Shown: in pieces, positions 10,127-21,871 of the stretch | How the letters are laid out: each line of letters opens with the position of its first letter | How positions within the stretch are numbered: the stretch's first letter is position 1 | Assembly: GCA_037127255.1 (NCBI GenBank) | Contig: JBANSL010000004.1 | Span: 17,863,967 to 17,927,966, forward strand | Length of the DNA: 64,000 bases | Source: Persicaria tinctoria | Taxonomy: Eukaryota > Streptophyta > Magnoliopsida > Caryophyllales > Polygonaceae | Reading direction: 5' to 3' | Program-made: the position numbers and the translations under genes | Notes under the pieces: model-generated | Database searches by the model: none | What the model saw: the letters and a program-made list of their open reading frames with translations, nothing else | Told to the model about the DNA's origin: nothing

Positions 10127-11151
10127 AATTCAACAACATAATCCTCAATTCAAAAATCCATACAGAAACCACTTGGTATTCGATAATTAGTATACTATGG
10201 GTAGTCAACTCACAATCAAACACCTCCCAGGTTTGAGCTTTGGCTTTGAAAATTTCATTTTTACCATGTTTTGGGCATTCATCAGTAATCTTTGGCTTTC
10301 TGCTTCAAGTCTGTGGGATAAATCTATTCAAATGTCGTGACATATAGAAGCAAAATTAAGTTATGGAAGGAACAATTTTACCATAGACCGGAAAAGGAGC
10401 AGCAGAGGAATAAAATGATACATCTAATTGAAGGACTGAATATGAAACCTAACAACTACTATATACAGAAGCTTCTAGGTTGAACCCAATACGAGGATTT
10501 TTTAAAATCCCCAATTGTAGACAAACAAAACCCCCAATTCGAAAATTCATACCTCGTAAATCCTCAAATTCCAACAACCCTAATTTGTAGGGTTTACTAT
10601 GAATTTCAACAATCCCTGATCAAAGTTTAGTATGAATTTACAAGTCCAACAATTCCTCAATCGCAAATTCTCAACCCTAATTCAAACTAATCCCAAATTG
10701 AAACCCCAAATCCAAGCCCGAAACTGCAAACACAAATCGAAACCCCAATTAGCAAACACTAAATCGACTTACCTGGGTCACACCTTGGCTCTGCGTTTTC
10801 TACATTCAAACTTGTTGTGACCCTCTAAATATATATGTCAAAATACCTAATCAAAGTTTCAATTGCTATCCCCAAATCAAAGTTTCAATTGCAGAGACAT
10901 ACCCTAATTTGAACTAACCCCAAATCGAAGCCCTAAATTGCAAGCCCCAGATCGAATCTTTTGTACACCGCGTAAAATTAGCAATACCACAGGGGTACCA
11001 AGAGAAATTTCCGTTAGTGAACTTAGTGTGATTAAAGACCAATGTAAAAGTTTGAAGTGTAATTAATTGGAAGTACTCCATAAAAGTGACATTTTCCTTG
11101 ATTACCGTAGTAAGTTATAAAATATCTAACAATAATGACGAGAGAGGGTAT

Positions 11152-11380
11152 TGAATGGGTTGAAAATGCGAAATTAGTACATCAAGATATCAAATTGATA
11201 TTCATATACTTATTTACCAAACACAAGATATAGATATGATTATTCTTATACACATATCTCATATATATATATACACCAATACCAAACAGGCCCTAAGATA
11301 GTAGTTTACAAGATTTCAACCAAGTCCGTTAAATATCAATCAATGGTAAAGATATAAATTTTACCAAAAATTTTATCCAA
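11152..11380. other. AT-rich DNA, nothing recognised
   Basis: I see no coding frame, terminal repeats or RNA structure in this stretch. Confidence 0.6.
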
Positions 11381-11382
11381 TA

Positions 11383-11634
11383 CTCCCTCCGTTCGGCAAA
11401 ACTTGTCGTTTTAGAGTTTTGTTTTTGTTCGGAAAAACTTGTCATTTTAGATATTTTTGCTTCTACTTTACTAAAATGCCCTTGATTTGATTGATGTGTT
11501 GTGAGTTGTAGTTTTTGATAAAGTAAAAAGTAGAGTAATAATTGAGGGTAAATTAGTAAAAAGGAGTGTAATTATTAGCTTTATTAAAATTTGTGTGGAG
11601 AGTTAAAATGACAAGTTTTGCCGAACGGAGGGAG
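11383..11634. mobile_element. Stowaway-like MITE
   Basis: Terminal inverted repeats CTCCCTCCGTTCGG and CCGAACGGAGGGAG are flanked by TA on both sides, and the inner arms continue to pair (CAAAACTTGTC with GACAAGTTTTG). The length of 252 bp and the TA duplication fit Tc1/mariner-derived MITEs. Confidence 0.92.
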
Positions 11635-11636
11635 TA

Positions 11637-12123
11637 TGTTTTAATACACAATTTATTTAAATTCAAAAAAATTGAAAGAATATATAGAAATTGATTTGTA
11701 TTAATTTGATTGTTATTTTTAAGTTGATATAACAATTTGATTGTTTTATATTATATGTTTTGATGGTCATTCGTCTACTGACTTGTCGGCCATCGAGATT
11801 CAAGTATATTTGATCCCAAATTTTTCCTTAATCAAAAAAATAGTTAAATGGATGTTAATAGAAAATTTATCTAAATTAAAAAAAATATTAGGGGTTAATT
11901 ACAATTTTTTATGCATCTTTTTTAATTCAAAACACATTAATATTTATATTAAAACAGCACCAAATAGTGATTACTAAACGAGTGAAAGACTGCATGTAGA
12001 GATTTTATGTTTACCAAAGTTGCAAAAATACATTTTCCAATTATGAATAATTTCAAATAGTAATACATTGCATCCATGAATTTCATAAATTCAAAACAAA
12101 TATGTGACACGACATAATATGAT
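11637..12123. other. AT-rich flank, nothing recognised
   Basis: There are short A/T runs and no conserved frame. It is the insertion-site DNA to the left of copia element A. Confidence 0.6.
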
Positions 12124-12336
12124 TGTTGTGATAATTAGTAATATTGGTAAACAAGATAAACATATTGTTTGTACGTGTAATCGTACTTTGTTTATTTGAT
12201 TTCTTGCATAGATTACAACATCGAGGATCCCCCTTTTATAGTGGAGGTCCATACTCATAACCACAAAAGTATCCTTGATTTTGTGGATATTTTACCATAA
12301 GGTCAAATATTCACCACATAATAAAATATTACAACA
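12124..12336 (-). repeat. 3' LTR of copia A
   Basis: It runs from TGTTGTG to TTACAACA and shares long blocks with 35993-36184 (TACTTTGTTTAT, TAGATTACAACATC, CTTTTATAGTGGA, CATAACCACAAAA). Next to it, at about 12337-12347, CTCCCCCTTAT gives a purine-rich tract on the minus strand, as expected just before a 3' LTR. Confidence 0.8.
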
Positions 12337-12699
12337 CTCCCCCTTATCATTTACCTCTTTTTTTATACAAGGCAAGATTTTAGGAGACGTTAGATCATGC
12401 TGACGCAATACGATTGATTTCACGGAAGACGTGGGAGAACGTGACCTATCAAACGGTTGTAGGAGAAACTGGATATCCGTGACAATCATCTCAGTCTCCC
12501 AATGACAGTGCCAAACACCTGTAATCGTCTTGATAATGGTGAATATTCACCTTCTATCATAACTAAAAGGGATCTTGCATAAGTTTAAACTTATCATACA
12601 CATTGGTGATGCTACCTCATTAAAAATCTTGTCAAGAAAAACTCAATGGGATAAAACCTGATCGAAGGAAAAAAGGGTGCAGCGCGTATAATTCCCCCT

Positions 12700-14775
12700 C
12701 TGATTTTGACATGTTTAATGAGCTTCTCGAAGCCAACACATTTCGATCTTGCGCACAAGTTGCTCGAACTTCTTCGGAGGTAATGCATTGATGAAAAAGT
12801 CGGCAAGGTTCTCATCTGATCGGATTTGATGAACTTCAATTTCCCCTTTATTCTCAAATTCATGAGTATAGAAGAATTATAGTGATATGCGCTTAGTCCA
12901 ATCTCCTTTGATGTAGCCTTCCTTCACTTGAGAGACACATGTGAAGTTGTCTTCGTATCTCACGGTTGGGCTACTTTTGATGGACTTGATTCCATATTCC
13001 TTCTGTATATGTTTTATCAGCGATCTTAGCCACACACATTCTCTTGCTACTTCGTACAATGTTATCGATTTAGTGTGGTTTGATGATGCAGAAGTCAGAG
13101 TTTGCTTTGTGGATTTCCATTATATGGTTGTATTTCCATAAGTGAAGACATGTCAATTTTGAGACTTAGCATTGTTTGGGTCTGATATATCCTACATCTA
13201 CATAACCAATAATAGTGGCATTTGGACGATTTTGATAAAATAAACTAAGATCAAGCATGTGTACCTATGAGGTAACAAAACAATGCTTAATTCTATTCCA
13301 ATGTTTCCTAGCTTGTTGGAGTTGAGCTTTATCTTGGCAACAAGTTTAAAACAAAGGCAATATCTAACCTTGTATTATTGGGTAGGTACATCAAGGCACC
13401 AATGGCACTTAAGTATGGTGTTTTTGGGCCAAGTATTTCCTCATCATCTTCTCGATGATGGAATGGGTCATCGTGTATATTTAGATAACGAACAACCATG
13501 GGTGAGTTCAATGGATGAGCTTTATCCATATTGAATCTCTTCAAATTTTTCTCGGTATAATTAGATTGACGGATAAAAATTCCATCTCGTACATGCTCAG
13601 TTTGTAAAGCGAGACAAATCTTGGTTTTCCCAAGATCTTTCATCTTGAATTCTTTCATCAATTACCTAGTTGTACTTGCAATCTCATTCAGAGTTCCAAC
13701 AATGTTTAAATCATCAATATACACTGCAATGATGGCAAATCCTAATTCATATCTTTTGATAAAGATACATGGACACCTTGAGTCGTTCTTGTATCCTTCC
13801 TTCTGAAGGTATTCACTAAGACGATTGTACCATATTGGCCCATATTTTTTCAGTCCATATAAAGATCTCCTCAACTTTATGGAGAACATTTCTCGAGGTT
13901 TTGATTTGCAAGATTCGTGCATTTTTAGTCCTCCAGGGGCCTTCATGTATATATTGGTGTCAAGTCCCTAATACAGATATGCAGTCACGATATCCATTAA
14001 GCGCATTTGTAGCTTTTCAGCCACTGCCAGGCTAATTAAAAATCTCAAGGTAGTTGCATCGACTATCGATGAATATGTATCTTCATAATCAATTCCTGAC
14101 ATTTGTGAAAAACCTTGTGCTACAAGTCTTGCCTTATATCTTGCTCCTCATTTTTCTCATTTCGTTTTCTCACTAAGACCCGTTTGTAGCCAAAAATGGC
14201 CTAACACTTTTTGGTGTCTCTGTCACATGACTGAAAACTTCACGTTTCTCAAGAGATTTTAGTTCCGCTTGAATTGCATCCCGCTATTTAGGCCAATCTT
14301 TTCTATGAAGACACTCTTCAGCCGTTTTAGGTTCAATATCATCGTCTTTGGCCATCATTTCAACTGCTAATGAAAAGACAAATGTTTCATCAAAAATGAC
14401 ATCTTTCATGTTCCATTGCATCCTAGTGGATACATAATTGATGGAAATTTCATAATTGTCGATTTTTCTATCTTCTTCAAGAAGACTCTCTTTTTCATCT
14501 TCATTAAGAAGACTCTCCTCTTCTAAGGAGTTTCCTTCGCCTTTCAAGCCATATTCATTATAGATTTCTTTGCCTTTATTATTATTGTCGAATGGCTAAA
14601 CTATTTTGGGATCATCAATATTACCCTTTTGTCTCCTCATTTATCTTGGTTTCAAATCTTTGGAATCAAGTGGTCTACCTCGCTTTCTATTTATAGCAGA
14701 TTCATTAGCAATAGATTTATTCGGTATATCCATAGGTACTTCAATTCTTGCAGGGGCGTCTACAACATGTATATG
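12700..14775 (-). pseudogene. copia A reverse transcriptase and RNase H
   Basis: Minus-strand fragments read LRRSLYGLKKYGPIWYNRL and AVYIDDLNIVGTLNE (the YVDD catalytic box as YIDD). They are followed by EFKMKDLGKTKICLALQ, then RNase H pieces ECVWLRSLIKHIQ and QVKEGYIKGDWTKRIS. The acidic linker between integrase and reverse transcriptase lies at 14547-14284. Stops or shifts separate the fragments (for example near 13662 and 13329). These are standard Ty1/copia signatures; the copy cannot make a whole polymerase. Confidence 0.88.
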
Positions 14776-16363
14776 TGACGAGAGGGTTTCTCGACCAAAT
14801 AAATTTATAGTGAAGACCCCGCTATAGGATAGTGGTCAGGTTCGTCCTCAAGAGAGAAGTCGGCGGTTCTAGTTTAGTGTGTTTTGGGATTCAGGGATAG
14901 CGGGAAGAGGTGAAAGGTTGCTGGCGATGTCGACTGAGACTTGGTCGATGTGGAGGGATGGAGAGGGAATGGTGGTTGGTGTCGAGTAGAACCCGTGTCG
15001 AATAAAAATAATAAAATATAGCAAATAAAGATGTGAACTTTCAAGGTTAGGGATCACCGCAACGATAAACATATGTGTAGATTATAAATCATATAAAGAT
15101 GCATGCTTTATATCAAATAACTTTCGTTATTAACAAATAAGAATATAGAGGCTTTCGCATAAACCCTAAATGTTACTACCTTTTCTTAATTAGGATCAAC
15201 CAACTTTCGCAAGCAAAGCCTAATTACTATCCAAATTCATAATTAATTCACTTTCGCTTCATAATTGCAAATAAGGAATTGTCCTCGACTGTCGCAAAGG
15301 ATTAAGCACATAGGTAGATGATAATAAAGACATACAAAATCATGAATTCATAAATCAAACAAACATATCTATGTTGGGATCACCCAACCCTAGAAGAAAG
15401 AAATTAGAAACAAAACATAATAAAAAAAACTAACTTTAACATTCAAAATAAAACTTAAACTTACAAAACCTTCCAAATGTTCCTCCTCTCTCTCCTCTCT
15501 CTCTCCTCTCTCCTTGCGCCCGAAGACGTTTTTGCCTGAATGTTTGAAAATCAGCCCCCTAGGGATTTATTTATAGGCTTCATTCCCTAGCTAATCTAGG
15601 AAAGAATAATCTATCTATATCTAAACTTTGTATCTAAAACATTAAGATAAAACATGGAAATAAAATAATTAAATCTAAAAGGAAACTAGGACTAGTTGTG
15701 GATAAATCCTTCTTCTCTTAATAGATCTTCATGTGGATGGATATAATTCCACATATCTTCTCATGCAACCAATTCTATCTTCTTGGCACAACTTGATCTC
15801 GGACTCGGACTCGACTGGATTGTCCTCGACGTCGACCAAGTCTCCTCGACGTCGAGTAGGATTTTTCCTCCGGGGTTGCACTCGACTCGTCGGGTGTACT
15901 CGACGTCGAACAAAACTCCTCGACGTCGGCTATAATTGTGCTCGACCAAAAAGTTACTCGACGTCGACCAATTTGGTGGACGTCGACTAGTTCTGTGCGC
16001 TTTCAGCATTCTGCTCCGTTCTTGAAACACACTTTTCCGAGTCCTCGTTCGTCCGATTGATGCATATGAGCATGTGTTGGTAAGCTCTTTTCGAGGGCTA
16101 CAACTTTAATGAAGACATCAAAGCTTGATTCAGAACGATGAATGATGAAAAATGGCGTTTTCTCCAGCTGTACCATCCTTAGCTTCTTCATGACTTTCCT
16201 TTAAGCTCCAAAGTGCGTCTGCTTTCTGCGAAATTAAACAGAAGTTAGTGTAGACTCCATAGTTTGGCAAATAAGTGTGAACTATTCTAACCCAAATGTA
16301 TGAAATGCATGCAAAAATCGATATAAAAGTAAATGTTAAACATGACAAATTAGGCTCACAACA
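14776..16363 (-). repeat. left (3') LTR of element 2
   Basis: This 1588-bp LTR contains TCGACGTCGA-type palindromes at about 15825-15995, a CT-rich tract near 15482-15520 and the conserved hairpin block at 16071-16107. Confidence 0.92.
15825..15995. repeat. TCGACGTCGA palindrome array, left LTR of element 2
   Basis: Six to seven copies of the TCGACGTCGA or GACGTCGA type occur, usually as CTCGACGTCGA followed by CCA or GTAGG. It is the same design as in element 1 with different middle bases. Confidence 0.85.
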
Positions 16364-16882
16364 AATACCCCATACTTAAGTTTGCTTGTCCTCAAGCAAT
16401 AATTTTAATGGTCATACAGGGAAAGAAAACAAACTCTCAACATCTTAGATTCATTGTCATATGTCCTTGCAATCAATTACCATCCTTGAAAATGTACTAA
16501 TGTCACAAATCCATGCATGTGCAATTAAAAAGCAACATCTACTCACAAAAGGAGGGTTATGCAAAACATTCATTCGTGAAAAAGCATTAATAATCAAGAG
16601 GACTTCAATTTATGCTCAATAAGGAGTAGATTGGTAAAAGGCTTAAGGTGGGAAATTTTGGGCCATGTGGTGCTAATGATCCGGGGAAATGGAGTAATTT
16701 CCAAATTTTCATACCACATTCCTTCTTCCTTTTGATTTCTCACTTTTCTCTCAGCGCTCAATGCTTTTTTCAATATTATGCTTTTACCTCTCTAACCTCA
16801 GCACTGCCTTCTCGTGAGTCGCAAATATGGGTGTCATGAATGACCCCGGATACTTAGTGCTTTTGACTCCTCACATGTGTGT

Positions 16883-18255
16883 CCCATCTCGCCGAACTAT
16901 TATCTTAGCGAGCAGGGTCGATCTACCTTTATCTCCTGAGGTGATCGGATTTTCTTTCACTCGTTAAATTTTCCATATATTTTTTCAATTTCCTGCCAAA
17001 CTCCAATGTAGCTTTCACTCGTTAATAATAATAATAACAACACAACAACCATATAATAATCTCCATAATGTAGCTTTCATTCCTAACATAATCCCCGGAT
17101 AGGAAATAAGGTAAAGAATGAGAAATATTTAGATCATGTGGAGCAAAATATGAAATAAGGCATAATATGGCTTTTGTGATGCATAAGCATAGGTAAGGCT
17201 AGGAATATAACAATGAGCATTATATGAAAATATAAAGTCCTCCATCCTCTTATCATGCAACATGTCAAAAGCAATTTCCAATTTTACCTCCTTTTATGGT
17301 TTTCAAGAAAATATGCATTTTATTGTGACTTCCCTTTACTAGGCAATTTCATGTTATATCTCTAATGAATCCAATTTTGCATCGTCGAGTTCAATAAACC
17401 TTCCATGACACTAATCAAAATTTATCAATGGGGGTGATAAAAATAAACTTTGGAAAATATTCATATGAGCACATGAATAGAATATGAAATCCAAAGTAGC
17501 CATGTATAAGCAATTCAAGAAATATCATAAAAATATGCACACATATTGTCAAATAAAATAAAATATGCACAAAATAAGCCCTTCCCCCACCCCATACTTA
17601 AACATTACAGTGTCCTCGTTGTATAAAAAAAATAAGGGCAAAGAAAGAAACTCACTAGACATGCGTGTCAATCGTCAGAAATTGAGTGCTATAATTGCTG
17701 CAGAAGTGGTCGATTTCGAGGAGAGTAGTCGACGTCGAGTACTTCTGCACTTTCTTCTTACCTGCAAAATTCTGTTAGAAAGACAAAATCCACAATAGCA
17801 AATCCAAAATAATATTTAAAAATAGAAACCAACATTATCTAACATCTAAGAAATAAGAAATAAGAAATAGCGGGTTGCCTCCCGTAAGCGCTAAATTTTA
17901 AGTCTTTATCTTGACCTACTTCCCTTTTAGTCTTAGCTTGCCTCATATTTGTCCGGAGGTATAGGTGGATCTGATGGTTCCTCCGGTTGTGGGAAGCGTG
18001 GAATGTCATCCGGGGGCATCATGTGAAGAAGCTTAAACCTCCCCGAATGAACGCTCCATGGCTTCACCCATTCATCTTCCTGGGCTCCAGCTGGAATGGA
18101 TAAAGGAAGATATAAAGAAAATATACGTACCTCATCATCATACATCTTCCGCTTCATATGTTGATTTGTTTGCGCGTCTCCACCACGGCAAAATGGTGGA
18201 GTGGGAAGAGATATTTCCACCTCATCATGCGGAGCTTCACGCCACTTTTTTAGGA
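16883..18255. repeat. tandem duplication in element 2, unit 1 (1373 bp)
   Basis: The unit begins with CCCATCTCGCCGAAC and repeats from 18256. By eye the units differ by only six or seven substitutions and a 7-bp AAGAAAT length change near 17847-17866. It includes a minus-strand frame (17933-18220) matching part of the frame in unit 2, and a TCGA palindrome pair near 17710-17745. Confidence 0.93.
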
Positions 18256-19621
18256 CCCATCTCGCCGAACTATTATCTTAGCGAGCAGGGTCGATCTACC
18301 TTTATCTCCTGAGGTGATCGGATTTTCTTTCACTCGTTAAATTTTCCATATATTTTTTCAATTTCCTGCCAAACTCCAATGTAGCTTTCACTCGTTAATA
18401 ATAATAATAACAACACAACAACCATATAATAATCTCCATAATGTAGCTTTCATTCTCAACATAATCCCCGGATAGGAAATAAGGTAAAGAATGAGAAATA
18501 TTTAGATCATGTGGAGCAAAATATGAAATAAGGCATAATATGGCTTTTGTGATGCATAAGCATAGGTAAGGCTAGGAATATAACAATGAGCATTATATGA
18601 AAATATAAAGTCCTCCATCCTCTTATCATGCAACATGTCAAAAGCAATTTCCAATTTTACCTCCTTTTATGGTTTTCAAGAAAATATGCATTTTATTGTG
18701 ACTTCCCTTTACTAGGCAATTTCATGTTATATCTCTAATGAATCCAATTTTGCATCGTCGAGTTCAATAAACCTTCCATGACACTAATCAAAATTTATCA
18801 ATGGGGGTGATAAAAATAAACTTTGGAAAATATTCATATGAGCACATGAATAGAATATGAAATCCAAAGTAGCCATGTATAAGCAATTCAAGAAATATCA
18901 TAAAAATATGCACACATATTGTCAAATAAAATAAAATATGCACAAAATAAGCCCTTCCCCCACCCCATACTTAAACATTACAGTGTCCTCGTTGTATAAA
19001 AAAAATAAGGGCAAAGAAAGAAACTCACTAGACATGCGTGTCAATCATCAGAAATTGAGTGCTATAATTGCTGCAGAAGTGGTCGATTTCGAGGAGAGTA
19101 GTCGACGTCGAGTACTTCTGCACTTTCTTCTTACCTGCAAAATTCTGTTAGAAAGACAAAATCCACAATAGCAAATCCAAAATAATATTTAAAAATAGAA
19201 ACCAACATTATCTAACATCTAAGAAATAAGAAATAGCGGGTTGCCTCCCGTAAGCGCTAAATTTTAAGTCTTTATCGTGACCTACTTCCCTTTTAGTCTT
19301 AGCTTGCCTCATATTTGTCCGGAGGTATAGGTGGATCTGATGGTTCCTCCGGTTGTGGGAAGCGTGGAATGTCATCCGGGGGCATCATGTGAAGAAGCTT
19401 AAACCTCCCCGAATGAACGCTCCATGGCTTCACCCATTCATCTTCCTGGGCTCCAGCTGGAATGGATAAAGGAAGATATAAAGAAAATATACATACCTCA
19501 TCATCATACCTCTTCCGCTTCATATGTTGATTTGTTTGCGCGTCTCCACCACGGCAAAATGGTGGAGTGGGAAGAGATATTTCCACCTCATCATGCGGAG
19601 CTTCATGCCACTTTTTTAGGA
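18256..19621. repeat. tandem duplication in element 2, unit 2 (1366 bp)
   Basis: This is the second copy. The outer left edge, the junction and the right edge all carry CCC, a 3-base microhomology typical of an end-joining or template-slip duplication. Confidence 0.93.
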
Positions 19622-20018
19622 CCCGATACTTGAATATGAACATCGGTTGCTCAAAATTGTTGGGGATGACCTTCACCTTGTAAGGTAAAAGCGACCTTGA
19701 AACATCCTGGGCAACAATGTCCGCTTTCTTCTCTTCTAGCGCTTGGGATCCTTCAAAAGATTCATCAACAATAGGTAGAAAAGTAGGAATGAAATTCGAG
19801 GAAGGACATACCTAGCTGTTGACATCGAGTGGGTCAATTGGCTCGTCGGGAGGAGGGCATGGCCCTTTAGACTGAATGGAACCCTCAAGCCTTTGGATTT
19901 CGTCTTCCAGTCGGGCTATTTCCCTGAATCGTGCCTCCTCCATTGCGATCCTATTTCTCCGTCTCAAATCTTGAAACCATTCTTCCCATGCAGGATTCCC
20001 TTCGACAAAGTCTTCCAT
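19299..20018 (-). pseudogene. unrecognised reading frame of element 2 (239 residues, one stop)
   Basis: Two frames, 20018-19812 and 19676-19299, lie in the same phase and are separated by a TAG at 19812-19814 with coding-like sequence on both sides. The N-terminal third is rich in charged residues and looks helical (MEDFVEGNPAWEEWFQDLRR, then ARFREIARLEDEIQRLEG), possibly a coiled coil. The middle has FIFKYRVLKKWHEAPHDEVE, and the end is rich in proline and acidic residues. I see no zinc knuckle, protease or polymerase motif. It could be a highly diverged gag. The last part is duplicated at 17933-18220. Confidence 0.5.
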
Positions 20019-20186
20019 CTTTGTACCTAAGCTTTGACATCACAATCAGAAACACAAATTAGTAGCAAAAGCTTGGCACCTAGTTTGTACCAGTGAGGCG
20101 GGTGGTGGTAGGGTATGTGATGGTAAGAAAAGGGGATGGGCTTTCCTGAACCTTAAACGCAACTAAATTAGGCGCGATTGATATCT

Positions 20187-20203
20187 CCCCAGCAAAGGCG
20201 CCA
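20187..20203 (-). other. primer-binding site of element 2
   Basis: The plus strand reads CCCCAGCAAAGGCGCCA three bases from the right LTR. It resembles the tRNA-Asp type site of element 1 (CCCCGGCAACGGCGCCA) with two mismatches. Confidence 0.75.
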
Positions 20204-20206
20204 ATT

Positions 20207-21871
20207 TGACGAGAGGGTTTCTCGACCAAATAAATTTATACTCAAGACCCCGCTATAGGATAGTGGAGTCAGGTTCGTCCTCAGGAGAGAAGTCAGAGGT
20301 TCTAGGTTTAGTGTGTTTTGGGGTTCAGAGATAGCGGGAAGAGGTGAAAGGTTGATGTCGATGTCGACTGAGACTTGGTCGATGTCGAGGGATGGAGAGG
20401 GAATGGTGGTTGGTGTCGAGTAGAACCTGTGTCGAATAAAAATAATAAAATATAGCAAATAAAGATGCGAACTTCCAAGGTTAGGGATCACCGCAACGAT
20501 AAACATGTGTGTAGATTATAAATCATATAAAGATGCATGCTTTATATCAAATAACTTTCGTTATTAACAAATAGGAATATAGAGGCTTTCTCATAAACCC
20601 TAAATGTTACTACCTTTTCTTAATTAGGATCAACCAACTTTCACTAGCAAAGCTTAATTACTATCCAAATTCATAATTAATTCACTTTCGCTTCATAATT
20701 GCAAATAAGGAATTGTCCTCGACTGTCGCAAAGGATTAATTAAGCACATAGGTAGATGATAATAAAGACATACAAAATCATGAATTCATAAATCAAACAA
20801 ACATATCTATGTTGGGATCACCCCAACCCTAGAAGAAAGAAATTAGAAACAAAACATAATAAAAAAAAACTAACTTTAACATTCAAAATAAAACTTAAAC
20901 TTACAAAACCTTCCAAACGTTCCTCCTCTCTCTCCTCTCTCGTCTCTTCTCTCTCTCCTCTCTCCTTGCGCCCGAAGACGTCTTTGCCTGAATGTTTGAA
21001 AATCAGCCCCCTAGGGATTTATTTATAGGCTTCATTCCCTAGCTAATCTAGAAAAGAATAATCTATCTATATCTAAACTTTATATCTAAAGCATTAAGAT
21101 AAAACTTGGAAATAAAATAATTAAATCTAAAAGGAAACTAGGACTAGTTGTGGATAAATCATTCTTCTCTTAATAGATCTTCATGTGGATGGATAGAATT
21201 CCACATATCTTCTCTTGCAACCAATTCTATCTTCTCGGGACAACTCGATCTCGGACTCGGACTCGACAGGCTTGTCCTCCACGTCGAGTAGGATTTTTCT
21301 TCCGGGGTTGCACTCGAGCTCGAGCAGGTTCTGGACTCGTCGGGTGTACTCGACGTCTACCAAAACTCCTCGACGTCGACTATAATTGTGCTCTCGAGTG
21401 GTCTGGTGCTCGTTCTCGACTTCTGGGATGGATGTTGACCAAAAAGTTACTCGACGTCGACCAATTTGGTCGACGTCGACTAGTTCTGTGCGCTTTCAGC
21501 ATTCTGCTCCGTTCTTGAAACGCACTTTCCCGAGTCCCCGTTCGTCCGGTTGATGCATATGAGCATGCGTTTGTAAGCTCTTTTCGAGGGCTACAACTTT
21601 AATGAAGACATCAAAGCTTGATTCAGAACGATGAATGATGAAAAATGGAGTTTTCTCCGGCTGCACCATCCTTAGCTTCTTCATGACTTTCCTTTAAGCT
21701 CCAAAGTGCGTCCGATTTCTGCGAAATTAAACAGAAACTAGTGTAGACTCCATAATTTGGCAAATAAGTGTGAACTCATAGATTCTGTACTATTCTAACC
21801 CAAATGTATGAAATGCATGCAAAAATCGATATAAAAGTAAGTGTAAAGCATGACAAATTAGGCTCACAACA
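20207..21871 (-). repeat. right (5') LTR of element 2
   Basis: This 1665-bp LTR is longer than its partner, partly because the palindrome array (about 21245-21485) and the CT-rich tract (about 20928-20968) differ in copy number. The conserved hairpin block is at 21564-21600. Confidence 0.92.
21245..21485. repeat. TCGACGTCGA palindrome array, right LTR of element 2
   Basis: The motif repeats as in the left LTR but with different losses and additions (for example an extra CTCGAGCTCGAGCAGG stretch near 21313), so the array has changed since insertion. Confidence 0.85.

Larger units (their letters stand above)
7778..11151. mobile_element. fold-back or MULE-like non-autonomous DNA element with long imperfect inverted arms
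   Basis: The outer arms match in inverted orientation (TCATTATTGTTAGATATTT at 7791-7809 against the complement of 11121-11139). An inner pair (about 8000-8055 and 10965-11020) shares AATTTC, TGGTAC and CGGTGTACA-type sequence. A direct 9-bp repeat TTAGTGTGA stands at 7989-7997 and 11024-11032; it could be a Mutator-type target duplication around a smaller element, 7998-11023. The two readings conflict and I cannot settle the border. No transposase is seen. The arms carry two related tRNA-like sequences in opposite orientation. The interior is AT-rich with short direct repeats around 9390-9450 and 9850-9940. Confidence 0.6.
14776..21871 (-). mobile_element. complete non-autonomous LTR retrotransposon (element 2)
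   Basis: Two LTRs (14776-16363 and 20207-21871), both running from TGACGAG to CACAACA, are flanked by the 5-bp duplication ATATG at 14771-14775 and 21872-21876. The primer site next to the right LTR shows minus-strand orientation. The 3.8-kb interior has no gag, protease or polymerase that I recognise. It carries one broken 239-residue frame and a 1.37-kb tandem duplication. The LTRs differ clearly from each other (roughly 7% over the first 180 bases by eye, plus length changes in the palindrome arrays), so the insertion is not recent. Confidence 0.93.
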
